The notes under the pieces were generated by a model. It saw only the letters and a list, made by a program, of their open reading frames with translations. It was not told where the DNA came from and searched no databases. From CAUZFZ01 sp963579025 (GTDB lineage: Bacteria > Planctomycetota > Planctomycetia > Planctomycetales > Planctomycetaceae): a DNA stretch of 64,000 nucleotides. Position numbers and translations under genes: made by a program. Of this stretch, positions 50,952 through 58,830 are shown piece after piece; position 1 is the first letter of the stretch, and the number at the start of each line of letters is the position of its first letter. The stretch is from the NCBI GenBank assembly GCA_963579025.1, contig CAUZFZ010000006.1, positions 1 to 64,000 on the forward strand. Direction: 5' to 3'.

Positions 50952-52439
50952 ATGCCCGGTTATCGAATTCTGAGAGCGCGTTTCATTCTGTACCTGCTCG
51001 TGACGGCGGGGGCGTGTGTCGCCGCGCGACCTGTTCTGGCAGAACGTCTGCTGTTCCAGAAAGTGGTCGCGGTCCGGTCGGATGTACCGGTGTATGTCGT
51101 TCCGGTTGGTGTCGACTTTCAGGACAACGATCTGAAGCGTGTCGCTGAAACGGTGGGCCTGGTTGGTGTGGACCTTTCGAAGTGTGGCCGCATTACGGAT
51201 CAGGGTCTGGAGCATCTCAAAGGGATGACGTCGCTGAAGGAGCTTGATCTGTCGGGCTGTCGGCGCATCACGGCTGCCGGGTTGAAGCATCTGGCGGGCC
51301 TGAAATCATTGGAAACACTTTCACTTGAGCGAATTGGACCAGCCACAAACGGTCTGCAGCATTTGAAGGACCTGCCGAATCTGAAGTCTCTGAATGTCAG
51401 TGACAACAACGCCTTTAAGGGTGAGGGACTTGAGCTGCTGAGCAGGCTGACAAGCCTGAATGCCGCGTGCAGTCGCGGAGCGTTCACGGACAAGAGTCTG
51501 GAACGAATTAAGGCACTCACGCATCTTGAGCATCTAAACCTGAATGGCTGCGATCAGATCACCGACAACGGACTTGCGCATCTGGAAGAACTCACCAACC
51601 TGAAGACGTTGCGGCTTTACGGCTGCCATCGGCTGACGGACAAGGGCTTTAACCGACTGTTCCAGCGCCTGAAATTACTGGACACGCTCGACATCGCTTT
51701 CTGCTGGTGGCACGAAGGAGACTCATTGATTCTGCCACCGGGCCTGATCCACCTGGATTTGCATGAGTCGAAACGCCTGAAGGACGAGGCGTTGATCAAG
51801 CTCGAAAAGAGGCACACGCTGCGAACTCTAAATCTGTTTCAGTGCCTCGTTCTGACTGAACGTAGCCTGCAATCGCTCAAAGGACTGAACAAGCTGCAGA
51901 CGTTGAATCTGGGTAGCATTCGGGCGCTGACGGACGAAGGACTGGCTCATCTGTCTGGCGTGACCGGGCTGACTCACCTGGACCTTTGCGACAACGACAA
52001 CTTCACCGACGCGGGGTTGATGCATCTGTCGGAAATGACGTCACTGGTTGAAGTCAATCTGTGGAACTGTCGCAGCATCCGGGGCGAAGGACTGCAAGCT
52101 CTCCGCGGAGCAACCGGAATAACCCGGCTGAATCTTTCTGGTTGCCTGAAATTTGGCGATGCCGGTCTGGCTCAATTGAGGGATCATACGTCGCTGATCA
52201 ACCTGTATCTGGACAATGGCAAGGGCATCACGGACGCCGGGCTCATTCATCTCAAAGATTTGACCGGGCTCACGGAACTGACGCTGAGTGGCTGTGAACA
52301 GATTACGGATGCGGGGCTTGAGCAATTGCGATCGCTTGAGTCACTCGAATATCTGGCACTGGAAAACTGTCCGAAGCTGACTGCAACTGGTATCGAAGAA
52401 CTGCAGCGTGCTTTGCCACAATGCAGCGTTCTCCACTAA
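50952..52439 (+). CDS. Secreted leucine-rich-repeat protein
   Basis: A 495-residue protein. A signal peptide (about 1-28, RFILYLLVTAGACVAARPVLA) is followed by about 15 cysteine-containing LRRs of 24-25 residues with the pattern ITDxGLxHLxxLTxLxxLxLxGC (for example GCDQITDNGLAHLEELTNL). This is the Fbox-LRR/GALA-like type common in planctomycetes. It gives a curved solenoid for protein or glycan binding outside the inner membrane. Between a DUF1592-type gene (2 bp upstream) and a DUF1552 gene (22 bp downstream), so probably functionally tied to both. Confidence 0.85.
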   Translation: MPGYRILRARFILYLLVTAGACVAARPVLAERLLFQKVVAVRSDVPVYVVPVGVDFQDNDLKRVAETVGLVGVDLSKCGRITDQGLEHLKGMTSLKELDLSGCRRITAAGLKHLAGLKSLETLSLERIGPATNGLQHLKDLPNLKSLNVSDNNAFKGEGLELLSRLTSLNAACSRGAFTDKSLERIKALTHLEHLNLNGCDQITDNGLAHLEELTNLKTLRLYGCHRLTDKGFNRLFQRLKLLDTLDIAFCWWHEGDSLILPPGLIHLDLHESKRLKDEALIKLEKRHTLRTLNLFQCLVLTERSLQSLKGLNKLQTLNLGSIRALTDEGLAHLSGVTGLTHLDLCDNDNFTDAGLMHLSEMTSLVEVNLWNCRSIRGEGLQALRGATGITRLNLSGCLKFGDAGLAQLRDHTSLINLYLDNGKGITDAGLIHLKDLTGLTELTLSGCEQITDAGLEQLRSLESLEYLALENCPKLTATGIEELQRALPQCSVLH

Positions 52440-52461
52440 CAACTCACTGCGAGCACAATCG

Positions 52462-53823
52462 ATGACAACTCGTCGTTCAATTCTCAAAGGCATGACGCTG
52501 GGCGCCGGCAGCCTTGCGCTCTCGCCATTTCTGAATCACTTTGCGCGACTGGATGCGGACGACGCCGAAGGGAAACTGCCGAAGCGGTTTGTTTTCGTCG
52601 TGAAGGCCAGCGGGCTACAGGCAGACTTCATCAATCCGCAGGGGTTGCAACACGGCGGTGGCACGCTCGTTGACGAACCTCTTGAGGGACGCGTCCTGGC
52701 TGACAGCATGGCGTCGCTGGAGCCGTTCAAGGATCGGCTGACAATCCTGCAGGGTCTCAGCGGCAAGATGTGCAACTACGGGCACTCGGCGTTCTACGGT
52801 GCGCTCGGTGCGTACAAGGCGACGCTGCAAGGCCAGCCACCGGCCGCGACGATCGACGGGCATCTGTCGAATCTCCTTCCGTCCGTCTTCAATCACGTTG
52901 GATTGAAGATGGGGGACGGCAGTCAGGGCACGGCTTATCCCGCGATCAGTGCAGCCGGAAAAAACAGACAGCTTCCGTTTCAGTGCAATCCGGAACTGGC
53001 CTTCCAGAACCTGTTCGGCAGCATCGCCGCTGGTGGCGACATCCGCAGGAAATACCAGCGAACCGGCAACGTCCTGGACGCCATGGCTGATGACATCAGG
53101 AAACTCAAGCAGAACCTGCCGAGCCAGGGCAAAGAGAAACTGGATTACTATTTGAGCGGATTCGAGGCACTGAAGGATCGACGTCTGAAGCTGGTCTCGA
53201 TGCAGAATGTCCTGAAAAAACACGCACCGGAAGTCACCGACAAGTACACGTCGCGGTACACGACGCATCACCTTGAAGCGCATTTCGACATGGCCTCGGC
53301 GGCGCTGATCAGCGGCATCACGAATGTCGTAACGATCCACACCGATGATCTGAACTCTTCGTATCAGGGACTTGGCATCACTCCCAAGGTCCACTCAGTC
53401 GGACATGGTGCCAGCAGCGGCGTGCATACATCACAGGACTGCCGAAACATCATCCGCAAGTTCCATTTCGACCTGATCGCCGACATGGCCACAAAGCTGC
53501 AGGCGATTCCCGAAGCCGACGGCTGCATGCTGGACAACACGATCATCGTGTATGTCAGCGACAACTCGGACAAGCATCATTCGTCGGCGACTGAATGGCC
53601 GATGGCCGTGCTGGGAAATGTGGGCGGAAAACTGAAGTCGCACGGACGGTATCTGTCGTACCCCGCTTACGGAGCGGCAGGACACCACCACACGATCGGC
53701 AACTGGCTGACCACGCTGTGCCACATCGCTGGGTTTCCGCGGGATCACTTCGGTCAACCGGACTTCGCCCTCGGTCGAGAGGCTGACCAGCAGGGTCCCC
53801 TGAACGAACTGCTTGAATCCTGA
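52462..53823 (+). CDS. DUF1552 protein with Tat-like signal
   Basis: A 453-residue protein from the ATG at 52462 (MTTRRSILKGMTLGAGSLAL, a twin-arginine signal). The DUF1552 body includes RFVFVVKASGLQADFINPQG, GHSAFYGALGAYKATLQG, and a C-terminal metal-site-like IIVYVSDNSDKHHSS and GAAGHHHTIGNW. DUF1552 is related to DUF1501 in the alkaline-phosphatase-like superfamily. It is nearly always next to a DUF1592/1588/1585 protein in planctomycetes, as here. Exported folded across the inner membrane; substrate unknown. Confidence 0.88.
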   Translation: MTTRRSILKGMTLGAGSLALSPFLNHFARLDADDAEGKLPKRFVFVVKASGLQADFINPQGLQHGGGTLVDEPLEGRVLADSMASLEPFKDRLTILQGLSGKMCNYGHSAFYGALGAYKATLQGQPPAATIDGHLSNLLPSVFNHVGLKMGDGSQGTAYPAISAAGKNRQLPFQCNPELAFQNLFGSIAAGGDIRRKYQRTGNVLDAMADDIRKLKQNLPSQGKEKLDYYLSGFEALKDRRLKLVSMQNVLKKHAPEVTDKYTSRYTTHHLEAHFDMASAALISGITNVVTIHTDDLNSSYQGLGITPKVHSVGHGASSGVHTSQDCRNIIRKFHFDLIADMATKLQAIPEADGCMLDNTIIVYVSDNSDKHHSSATEWPMAVLGNVGGKLKSHGRYLSYPAYGAAGHHHTIGNWLTTLCHIAGFPRDHFGQPDFALGREADQQGPLNELLES

Positions 53824-53929
53824 TTCACAGATTACCGGCGCGACGCATACAATGCTGTTTATGCGTTGTGGTCAGTGTCTGGCCGGTAATTCTTGAGACG
53901 TATCTCCTGATTTCAAAGGTGAGAGCGGA

Positions 53930-54244
53930 ATGGAACAGGTCTTCGAGGGAACTCCGAAAGCGGAAATCACGCTCGATGGTCGACGCGTCGCACGCGGCGA
54001 AGTCACGCATGACTGGGGCTCGAAACTGCAGTGGCAGGTGAAGCGCGACGACAAAGTCGTGGCGACCGTGGCCGCGCGGTCAGAAACCGCCTACGAGCAT
54101 TCCGATACGACGCCCGGCAAGTACGAGATTGTTCTGCAGCTCTTCAAGTACGTGAACTTCAAGAAGGATGGCAAGGGGCCGAAAGCCAACTTCACGCAAA
54201 GCAAGTTCGTCGATATCTCGAACAGTGTCAGTTACTCGATTTGA
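53930..54244 (+). CDS. Small protein of unknown function (Ig/beta-sandwich-like)
   Basis: A 104-residue protein without a signal peptide. The sequence has alternating beta segments (AEITLDGRRVARGEVTHDW, KLQWQVKRDDKVVATVAAR, GKYEIVLQLFKYVNF) that suggest a small beta sandwich. It has an AAAGGTGAGAGCGGA-like ribosome binding site. Located between the DUF1552 and DUF1501 genes on the same strand. No known family recognised. Confidence 0.6.
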   Translation: MEQVFEGTPKAEITLDGRRVARGEVTHDWGSKLQWQVKRDDKVVATVAARSETAYEHSDTTPGKYEIVLQLFKYVNFKKDGKGPKANFTQSKFVDISNSVSYSI

Positions 54245-54328
54245 CGCGTCGTTCGGCATGCAGGAGCCCGGCGTCACCCCGCCAGCGGCTGCCTGATTCA
54301 CACAACCGGCTCGCAGGAGCGATCAGAT

Positions 54329-55705
54329 ATGCTGCACGTAGGAAACGAACGAGTGCCGGACTGCAGCGGAATCAACCGCCGCAGTTTTCTTCAGGCTGGA
54401 GCCGCCGGAGTCGGAGGTCTGACGCTTCCCACTCTTATGCAGCTCCAGGCGGCTGGGGCCGTCGACTACTCAAAATCGAAGATTCGGAACTGCATCACAA
54501 TCTTTCTGGTCGGATCGCCGGGGCATCTCGACACGTTCGATATGAAACCAGAGGCACCCGAAGACGTCCGCGGACTGTTCAAGCCGATTCAGACGAATGT
54601 CGAAGGCGCGGATATCTGCGAGCACTTTCCCATGCTCGCCCAGCGCATGGACAAGATCGCTCTGATTCGCAGCCTGCATCACAAGACAGGCACTGCCCAT
54701 TCCAACGGTTCCCGCTGGATGATGACGGGCAAAGATGCGATCGGTGATAACCAGCAGCCGCACGTGGGCTCGGTTGTTTCGCGAGTCTTCGGACCGAAAA
54801 GTAATCTCCCGCCTTCAGTCATCCTGCCTGGCAAGATCGGAAACACCGGCGGTCCGTCGATCAACGGACAGGAAGCGCGGTACCTGGGCAGTGGGTATGA
54901 ACCCTTCTTCCTCGGCGCCGATCCCGGCCGAGCTGATTTCAAGGTGGCGAATCTCACGCCGGCTCAGGGACAGACCGAACTTCGCATCAGTGCTCGGCAA
55001 AACCTGCTCAAACAGGTTGACGAACTTCAAAGACGAACGGAAACCAGCACGACTCTCGAGCGTGACACGGCCTACAGTCGCGCCTTCAACCTGTTGACCT
55101 CGCCCGAAGCCAAGGGCTCGTTCGATCTCAACAAAGAAGACGACAAGATTCGAGATCGCTACGGACGTAACGCCCTGGGCCAGAGCTGCCTGATGGCACG
55201 ACGGCTGATTGAACGAGGAACGCGATACGTCACGGTCAATCACTTCGACACGGTGTTCAACATTTCCTGTTGGGACATGCACTCCAACGGCGGCAGTTTG
55301 AACAACACCTATAAGGACTATGAATACCTGCTGTGCCCGCAACTGGATCAGGCATTCACCGGACTGATCGATGATCTGGAAGACCGGGGCCTGCTGGAAG
55401 AAACCGTCGTCGCCGTGCTGAGCGAGTTCGGCCGTACGCCGAAGATCAACGGCAATGGTGGGCGCGATCACTATCCGCCAGCGTGGTCCAATTTCCTGTG
55501 CGGGGGCAGCATCAAGGGTGGCCAGGTCATTGGCTCGACGGACCGCATTGGAGCCGCGCCGCACGATCGTCCCATCAAGCCGCCGCAAGTCATCGCGTCC
55601 ATTTACAAGGGCATGGGTATCGATCTGGAAACGACGATGATGCCGGGACCCGGCAGTCGTCCGATTCGACTCATCGATGCCGAGCCGATTCCGGAATTGT
55701 TCTGA
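54329..55705 (+). CDS. DUF1501 protein with Tat-type signal
   Basis: A 458-residue protein. The N-terminus has GINRRSFLQAGAAGVGG, a twin-arginine signal. The DUF1501 domain is alkaline-phosphatase-like: FLVGSPGHLDTFDMKPEAPE, TAHSNGSRWMMTG, VAVLSEFGRTPKINGNGGRDHYPPAW. It is transcribed with the DUF1549/1553 gene two positions downstream, the usual pairing in planctomycetes. Exported; reaction unproven. Confidence 0.9.
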   Translation: MLHVGNERVPDCSGINRRSFLQAGAAGVGGLTLPTLMQLQAAGAVDYSKSKIRNCITIFLVGSPGHLDTFDMKPEAPEDVRGLFKPIQTNVEGADICEHFPMLAQRMDKIALIRSLHHKTGTAHSNGSRWMMTGKDAIGDNQQPHVGSVVSRVFGPKSNLPPSVILPGKIGNTGGPSINGQEARYLGSGYEPFFLGADPGRADFKVANLTPAQGQTELRISARQNLLKQVDELQRRTETSTTLERDTAYSRAFNLLTSPEAKGSFDLNKEDDKIRDRYGRNALGQSCLMARRLIERGTRYVTVNHFDTVFNISCWDMHSNGGSLNNTYKDYEYLLCPQLDQAFTGLIDDLEDRGLLEETVVAVLSEFGRTPKINGNGGRDHYPPAWSNFLCGGSIKGGQVIGSTDRIGAAPHDRPIKPPQVIASIYKGMGIDLETTMMPGPGSRPIRLIDAEPIPELF

Positions 55706-55737
55706 GCTGCGTTTCCGCACACCGACTTGAAGCGAGC

Positions 55738-58692
55738 ATGTCGACAATTACTCGAATCTTTCTGCGGCCGACCGCGTGCGTTCTGGCCGTCATCCTTGTG
55801 AGTCTGCACGTCCACGCCGCGCCCGAAATCAGCGCGGTTAGCGTGCGAGGACTGCAGATCGACGGAACCACGACCATACGCATCAACGGGATCGGTCTAC
55901 TTCCAGAACCGCAACTCGTTCTGTCAGTGCCCATCGCGAAACAGGTCGTCAAGCCCGGGGCGACGGCGACTCAAGTCGAGTTTGAAGTCGCGCTGGCCGG
56001 GGATGTCGAACCGGGCCTGTACAACCTGTGGCTCGCCAGTGGCATGGGTGTCTCACAGCCAAATGTCGTCGCTGTAGATCGTCTGCCGCAACGGCCCTTC
56101 GCGACTGAAGTCGCAGACCTCCCGGTCGCGATGCACGGCACTATCGGCGGCAGTACTCGGCTGCGAACTTCGTTTACCGCGAAGGCAGGCCAGCCGTTGC
56201 TCATTGAAGTGGAAGCGCAACGCCTCGGCGGCAAATTGCGCCCAGTTCTCCATCTCCATGATGCTGAGAACCGCCAGTTGGACTGGACGCTTCCGTCGCC
56301 AACATTGCGCGGCGATGCACGTCTGAGATTCACGCCTCCGGCGGACGGCATATACACGATCGAACTCCACGATCTGCAGTATGCAGCTCCGGCTCCGAAT
56401 TTCTTCCGGCTGAAGATTGGCTCCTGGCAGTATGCCGATCTTGTTTTCCCGCCGGCAATTCAAAGTGGCAGCCAGTCGCAACTCACGCTCATCGGTGACG
56501 GGGCGGACGACCAGGTGGTGGCATTCGATGCGTCGACGCCCTCGGCGGAACTGTTTCGCTCTACACCTTGGAACGATCAGCGCACGGCAACTGGATTCCG
56601 TCCACCGATTCTGATCAGCCAATACGCCGAAGTCGTCGAAACTGCTCCTTCGGACGAAACACAAAAGTTGCCGGCAACTCCCGCTGCAGTCAGCGGACGA
56701 TTTCTCACGCCGGGCGAACAGGACAAGTACCAGGTCGATGTTGAACCAGGCTCGAAGCTGCGATTCGACGTGTTTGCCGCTCAGATTGGTTCGCCAGTCG
56801 ACTCAACGCTGGAGATTCAGAACGACAAAGGTGGACGACTTGCTCTGAATGACGATGCCAATGGCTCGCCGGATTCACGCGTCGACTACACCGTTCCGGC
56901 CAATGTGAAGACTGTGTTGGTCGTGGTGAAGGACACCAACGGCCGCAGCGGCCCGAACTGCATTTACCGAGTTGCGATCACACCGCTGCCCGGATCGGGC
57001 GGGACGCCCGATTTCCAGCTTCGAGTCGAGCAACAGCGTCAAACCGTTGCCGCTGGCGATCGAATTGTCTTGCGAGTTATTGCTGAGCGAGAAAGCTTCG
57101 ACGGCCCGATTGATCTCCAGTTTGATTCGCTGCCTGCTGGCATTCAGGTTCAGGGGCGAACGATTCCTGCTGGTGCCAGCGGCACGCTGCTGACACTGCA
57201 CGGAGCCGGTGTCGGTCTGGCTCACGCTTTGACGAAACTCCGCGGCGTGGCGCAGATTGCGGGTCGGTCTGTCGAACGTGTCGCCACAGTGAACACTCAC
57301 GTCCTTGGAAAGATGCAGCCCTGGTTGAGTGGCGAACTTGGAGTGGCTGTAGCCGCACCATCGCCGTCAGGGTTCAAAGCGGACTGGGGAGCCGTTGGTT
57401 CCGACACGCGTTTCGTGCTGGGCGGAAAACTCGAATTACCCGTTTCAGCAGTCCGACCCGCCGGATTTGACGGCCCGGTCAGGCTGACGCTGGAAACGAG
57501 TCAGCGCCCGGTGGTGGTGAATGGTCGAGTCGACGCGAATCGCACTATGCGTTCGGAAACGAACCAACCGATCGAGATCGCTGTCGATGCGACCGCCCAG
57601 AACACATGGAACGCGAAACTGGCAGCGGACAAAGTCGTGACCGACGCGAAGAAAGCCGAATCCACGGTCGCGGAAACGGGCCGCAAAGCTGTCGCCACGG
57701 CGGATGCTACCGCCAAAGACGTGATCGCGAAGTTGACGCCGATCCAGGATCAGGCAACGAAAACCGCGGCAGCAGCGAAACAGATTGGTGACACAGATGT
57801 CCTGGCCCAAAAAACTCTGGACGCGGCGGTCGCGCAGGCAAAGACTGCCACGGACGCTTTGGCCAAGGTCGACAAGGCGGACGCGGCAAACCTGGCGGAA
57901 GCCGAGAAGACAGTCGCGGCGGCCGACGCTCTCGTGAAAACATCCACCGATCAGAAGGCCGTCACTGCGGCGGCGCTTGCTACGGCGGCAGCGGCTGCAA
58001 AGAAAGCTTCCGACGCAGTCGTGGTGGGCGAACAGGCCGTAGCAACCGCGATGGCGGCCCTCAAGACGGCAACAGACGCTGCTACTAAAGCGGATGTCGA
58101 CACCGCGACTAAAGTCAAGGACGCCGAGACGAAAATGCAGGCGGCGGATCAGGCTGCGAAGTCTGCAGCAGCTCTCGCGAAGAACGACGGAACTTTTGCG
58201 ATCTTCGTTCCAGCCGAGTTAAACGAAGCTGGTTATGAAGTGGCTTTGCGGGCTGAGTTGCTCAGTCGAGACAAGCGGACTGTTATCGCTCGCAGCGATA
58301 CAAGCGTACGACGATTCACGACGCTTGTGCCTATCGTCGTTTCGCTCAACGAGTCCGGCCCGCTGGCTGGAGAAATCGATCCCAAGGCCGGAGCGAAGAT
58401 TGCAATCGCCGGCAAAGTCGAGCGGCTCGCTGGAATGAACCAGGCGGTGACTGTCACTCTTTCCGGATTGCCCGCCGGTATCGCCGTTCCCAAGATCGCT
58501 CTAAAGCCGGATCAAACGGAGTTCAAACTGGATGTCGCTTTCCCGGCGACGTTCAAGCCAGCCGAACTGACAACCGTGCGTTTGTTTGCGACAGGCAAGA
58601 TGCGGTCGAACGCTCCAATCGTTGTCCGCAGTAAAGAGCTTCCATTGACGATTGCACTGACTGCGAAGGCGGAACCCACAAAGGCTCCATAG
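55738..58692 (+). CDS. Secreted protein with pre-peptidase-type beta domains and Ala-rich coiled coil
   Basis: A 984-residue protein from ATG 55738, which opens a signal peptide (LRPTACVLAVILVSLHVHAAP); the frame is open further upstream within the DUF1501 gene. Beta domains include an IPT/Ig-like start and PPC-like segments (GRFLTPGEQDKYQVDVEPGSKL, PADGIYTIELHDLQYA, DSTLEIQNDKGGRLALNDDAN). At about 620-820 a long Ala/Lys/Thr/Asp-rich heptad-like region interrupts the beta structure (AKVDKADAANLAEAEKTVAA). The C-terminal region resumes beta structure. It lies between the DUF1501 and DUF1549 genes and probably works at the cell surface with them. Confidence 0.75.
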   Translation: MSTITRIFLRPTACVLAVILVSLHVHAAPEISAVSVRGLQIDGTTTIRINGIGLLPEPQLVLSVPIAKQVVKPGATATQVEFEVALAGDVEPGLYNLWLASGMGVSQPNVVAVDRLPQRPFATEVADLPVAMHGTIGGSTRLRTSFTAKAGQPLLIEVEAQRLGGKLRPVLHLHDAENRQLDWTLPSPTLRGDARLRFTPPADGIYTIELHDLQYAAPAPNFFRLKIGSWQYADLVFPPAIQSGSQSQLTLIGDGADDQVVAFDASTPSAELFRSTPWNDQRTATGFRPPILISQYAEVVETAPSDETQKLPATPAAVSGRFLTPGEQDKYQVDVEPGSKLRFDVFAAQIGSPVDSTLEIQNDKGGRLALNDDANGSPDSRVDYTVPANVKTVLVVVKDTNGRSGPNCIYRVAITPLPGSGGTPDFQLRVEQQRQTVAAGDRIVLRVIAERESFDGPIDLQFDSLPAGIQVQGRTIPAGASGTLLTLHGAGVGLAHALTKLRGVAQIAGRSVERVATVNTHVLGKMQPWLSGELGVAVAAPSPSGFKADWGAVGSDTRFVLGGKLELPVSAVRPAGFDGPVRLTLETSQRPVVVNGRVDANRTMRSETNQPIEIAVDATAQNTWNAKLAADKVVTDAKKAESTVAETGRKAVATADATAKDVIAKLTPIQDQATKTAAAAKQIGDTDVLAQKTLDAAVAQAKTATDALAKVDKADAANLAEAEKTVAAADALVKTSTDQKAVTAAALATAAAAAKKASDAVVVGEQAVATAMAALKTATDAATKADVDTATKVKDAETKMQAADQAAKSAAALAKNDGTFAIFVPAELNEAGYEVALRAELLSRDKRTVIARSDTSVRRFTTLVPIVVSLNESGPLAGEIDPKAGAKIAIAGKVERLAGMNQAVTVTLSGLPAGIAVPKIALKPDQTEFKLDVAFPATFKPAELTTVRLFATGKMRSNAPIVVRSKELPLTIALTAKAEPTKAP

Positions 58693-58724
58693 CGGTTTTC
58701 AAATCACACGTCGGAGTTGTGAGC

Positions 58725-58783
58725 TACAGAATCATGGTCACAAAATCATTAACGGCTGATGATTCTGTACTCATGATTCTGTA
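58725..58783. repeat. Intergenic hairpin repeat
   Basis: TACAGAATCATG (58725-58736) is the exact inverse of CATGATTCTGTA (58772-58783), and ATGATTCTGTA also occurs at 58759-58769 as a direct repeat. It sits between two genes of the same cluster and could fold in the transcript. No T-run follows. Confidence 0.7.
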
Positions 58784-58830
58784 ACCCGTGAAAAACACTG
58801 GAAGTTGCCGTGATGGCACAAGGTAAGACC

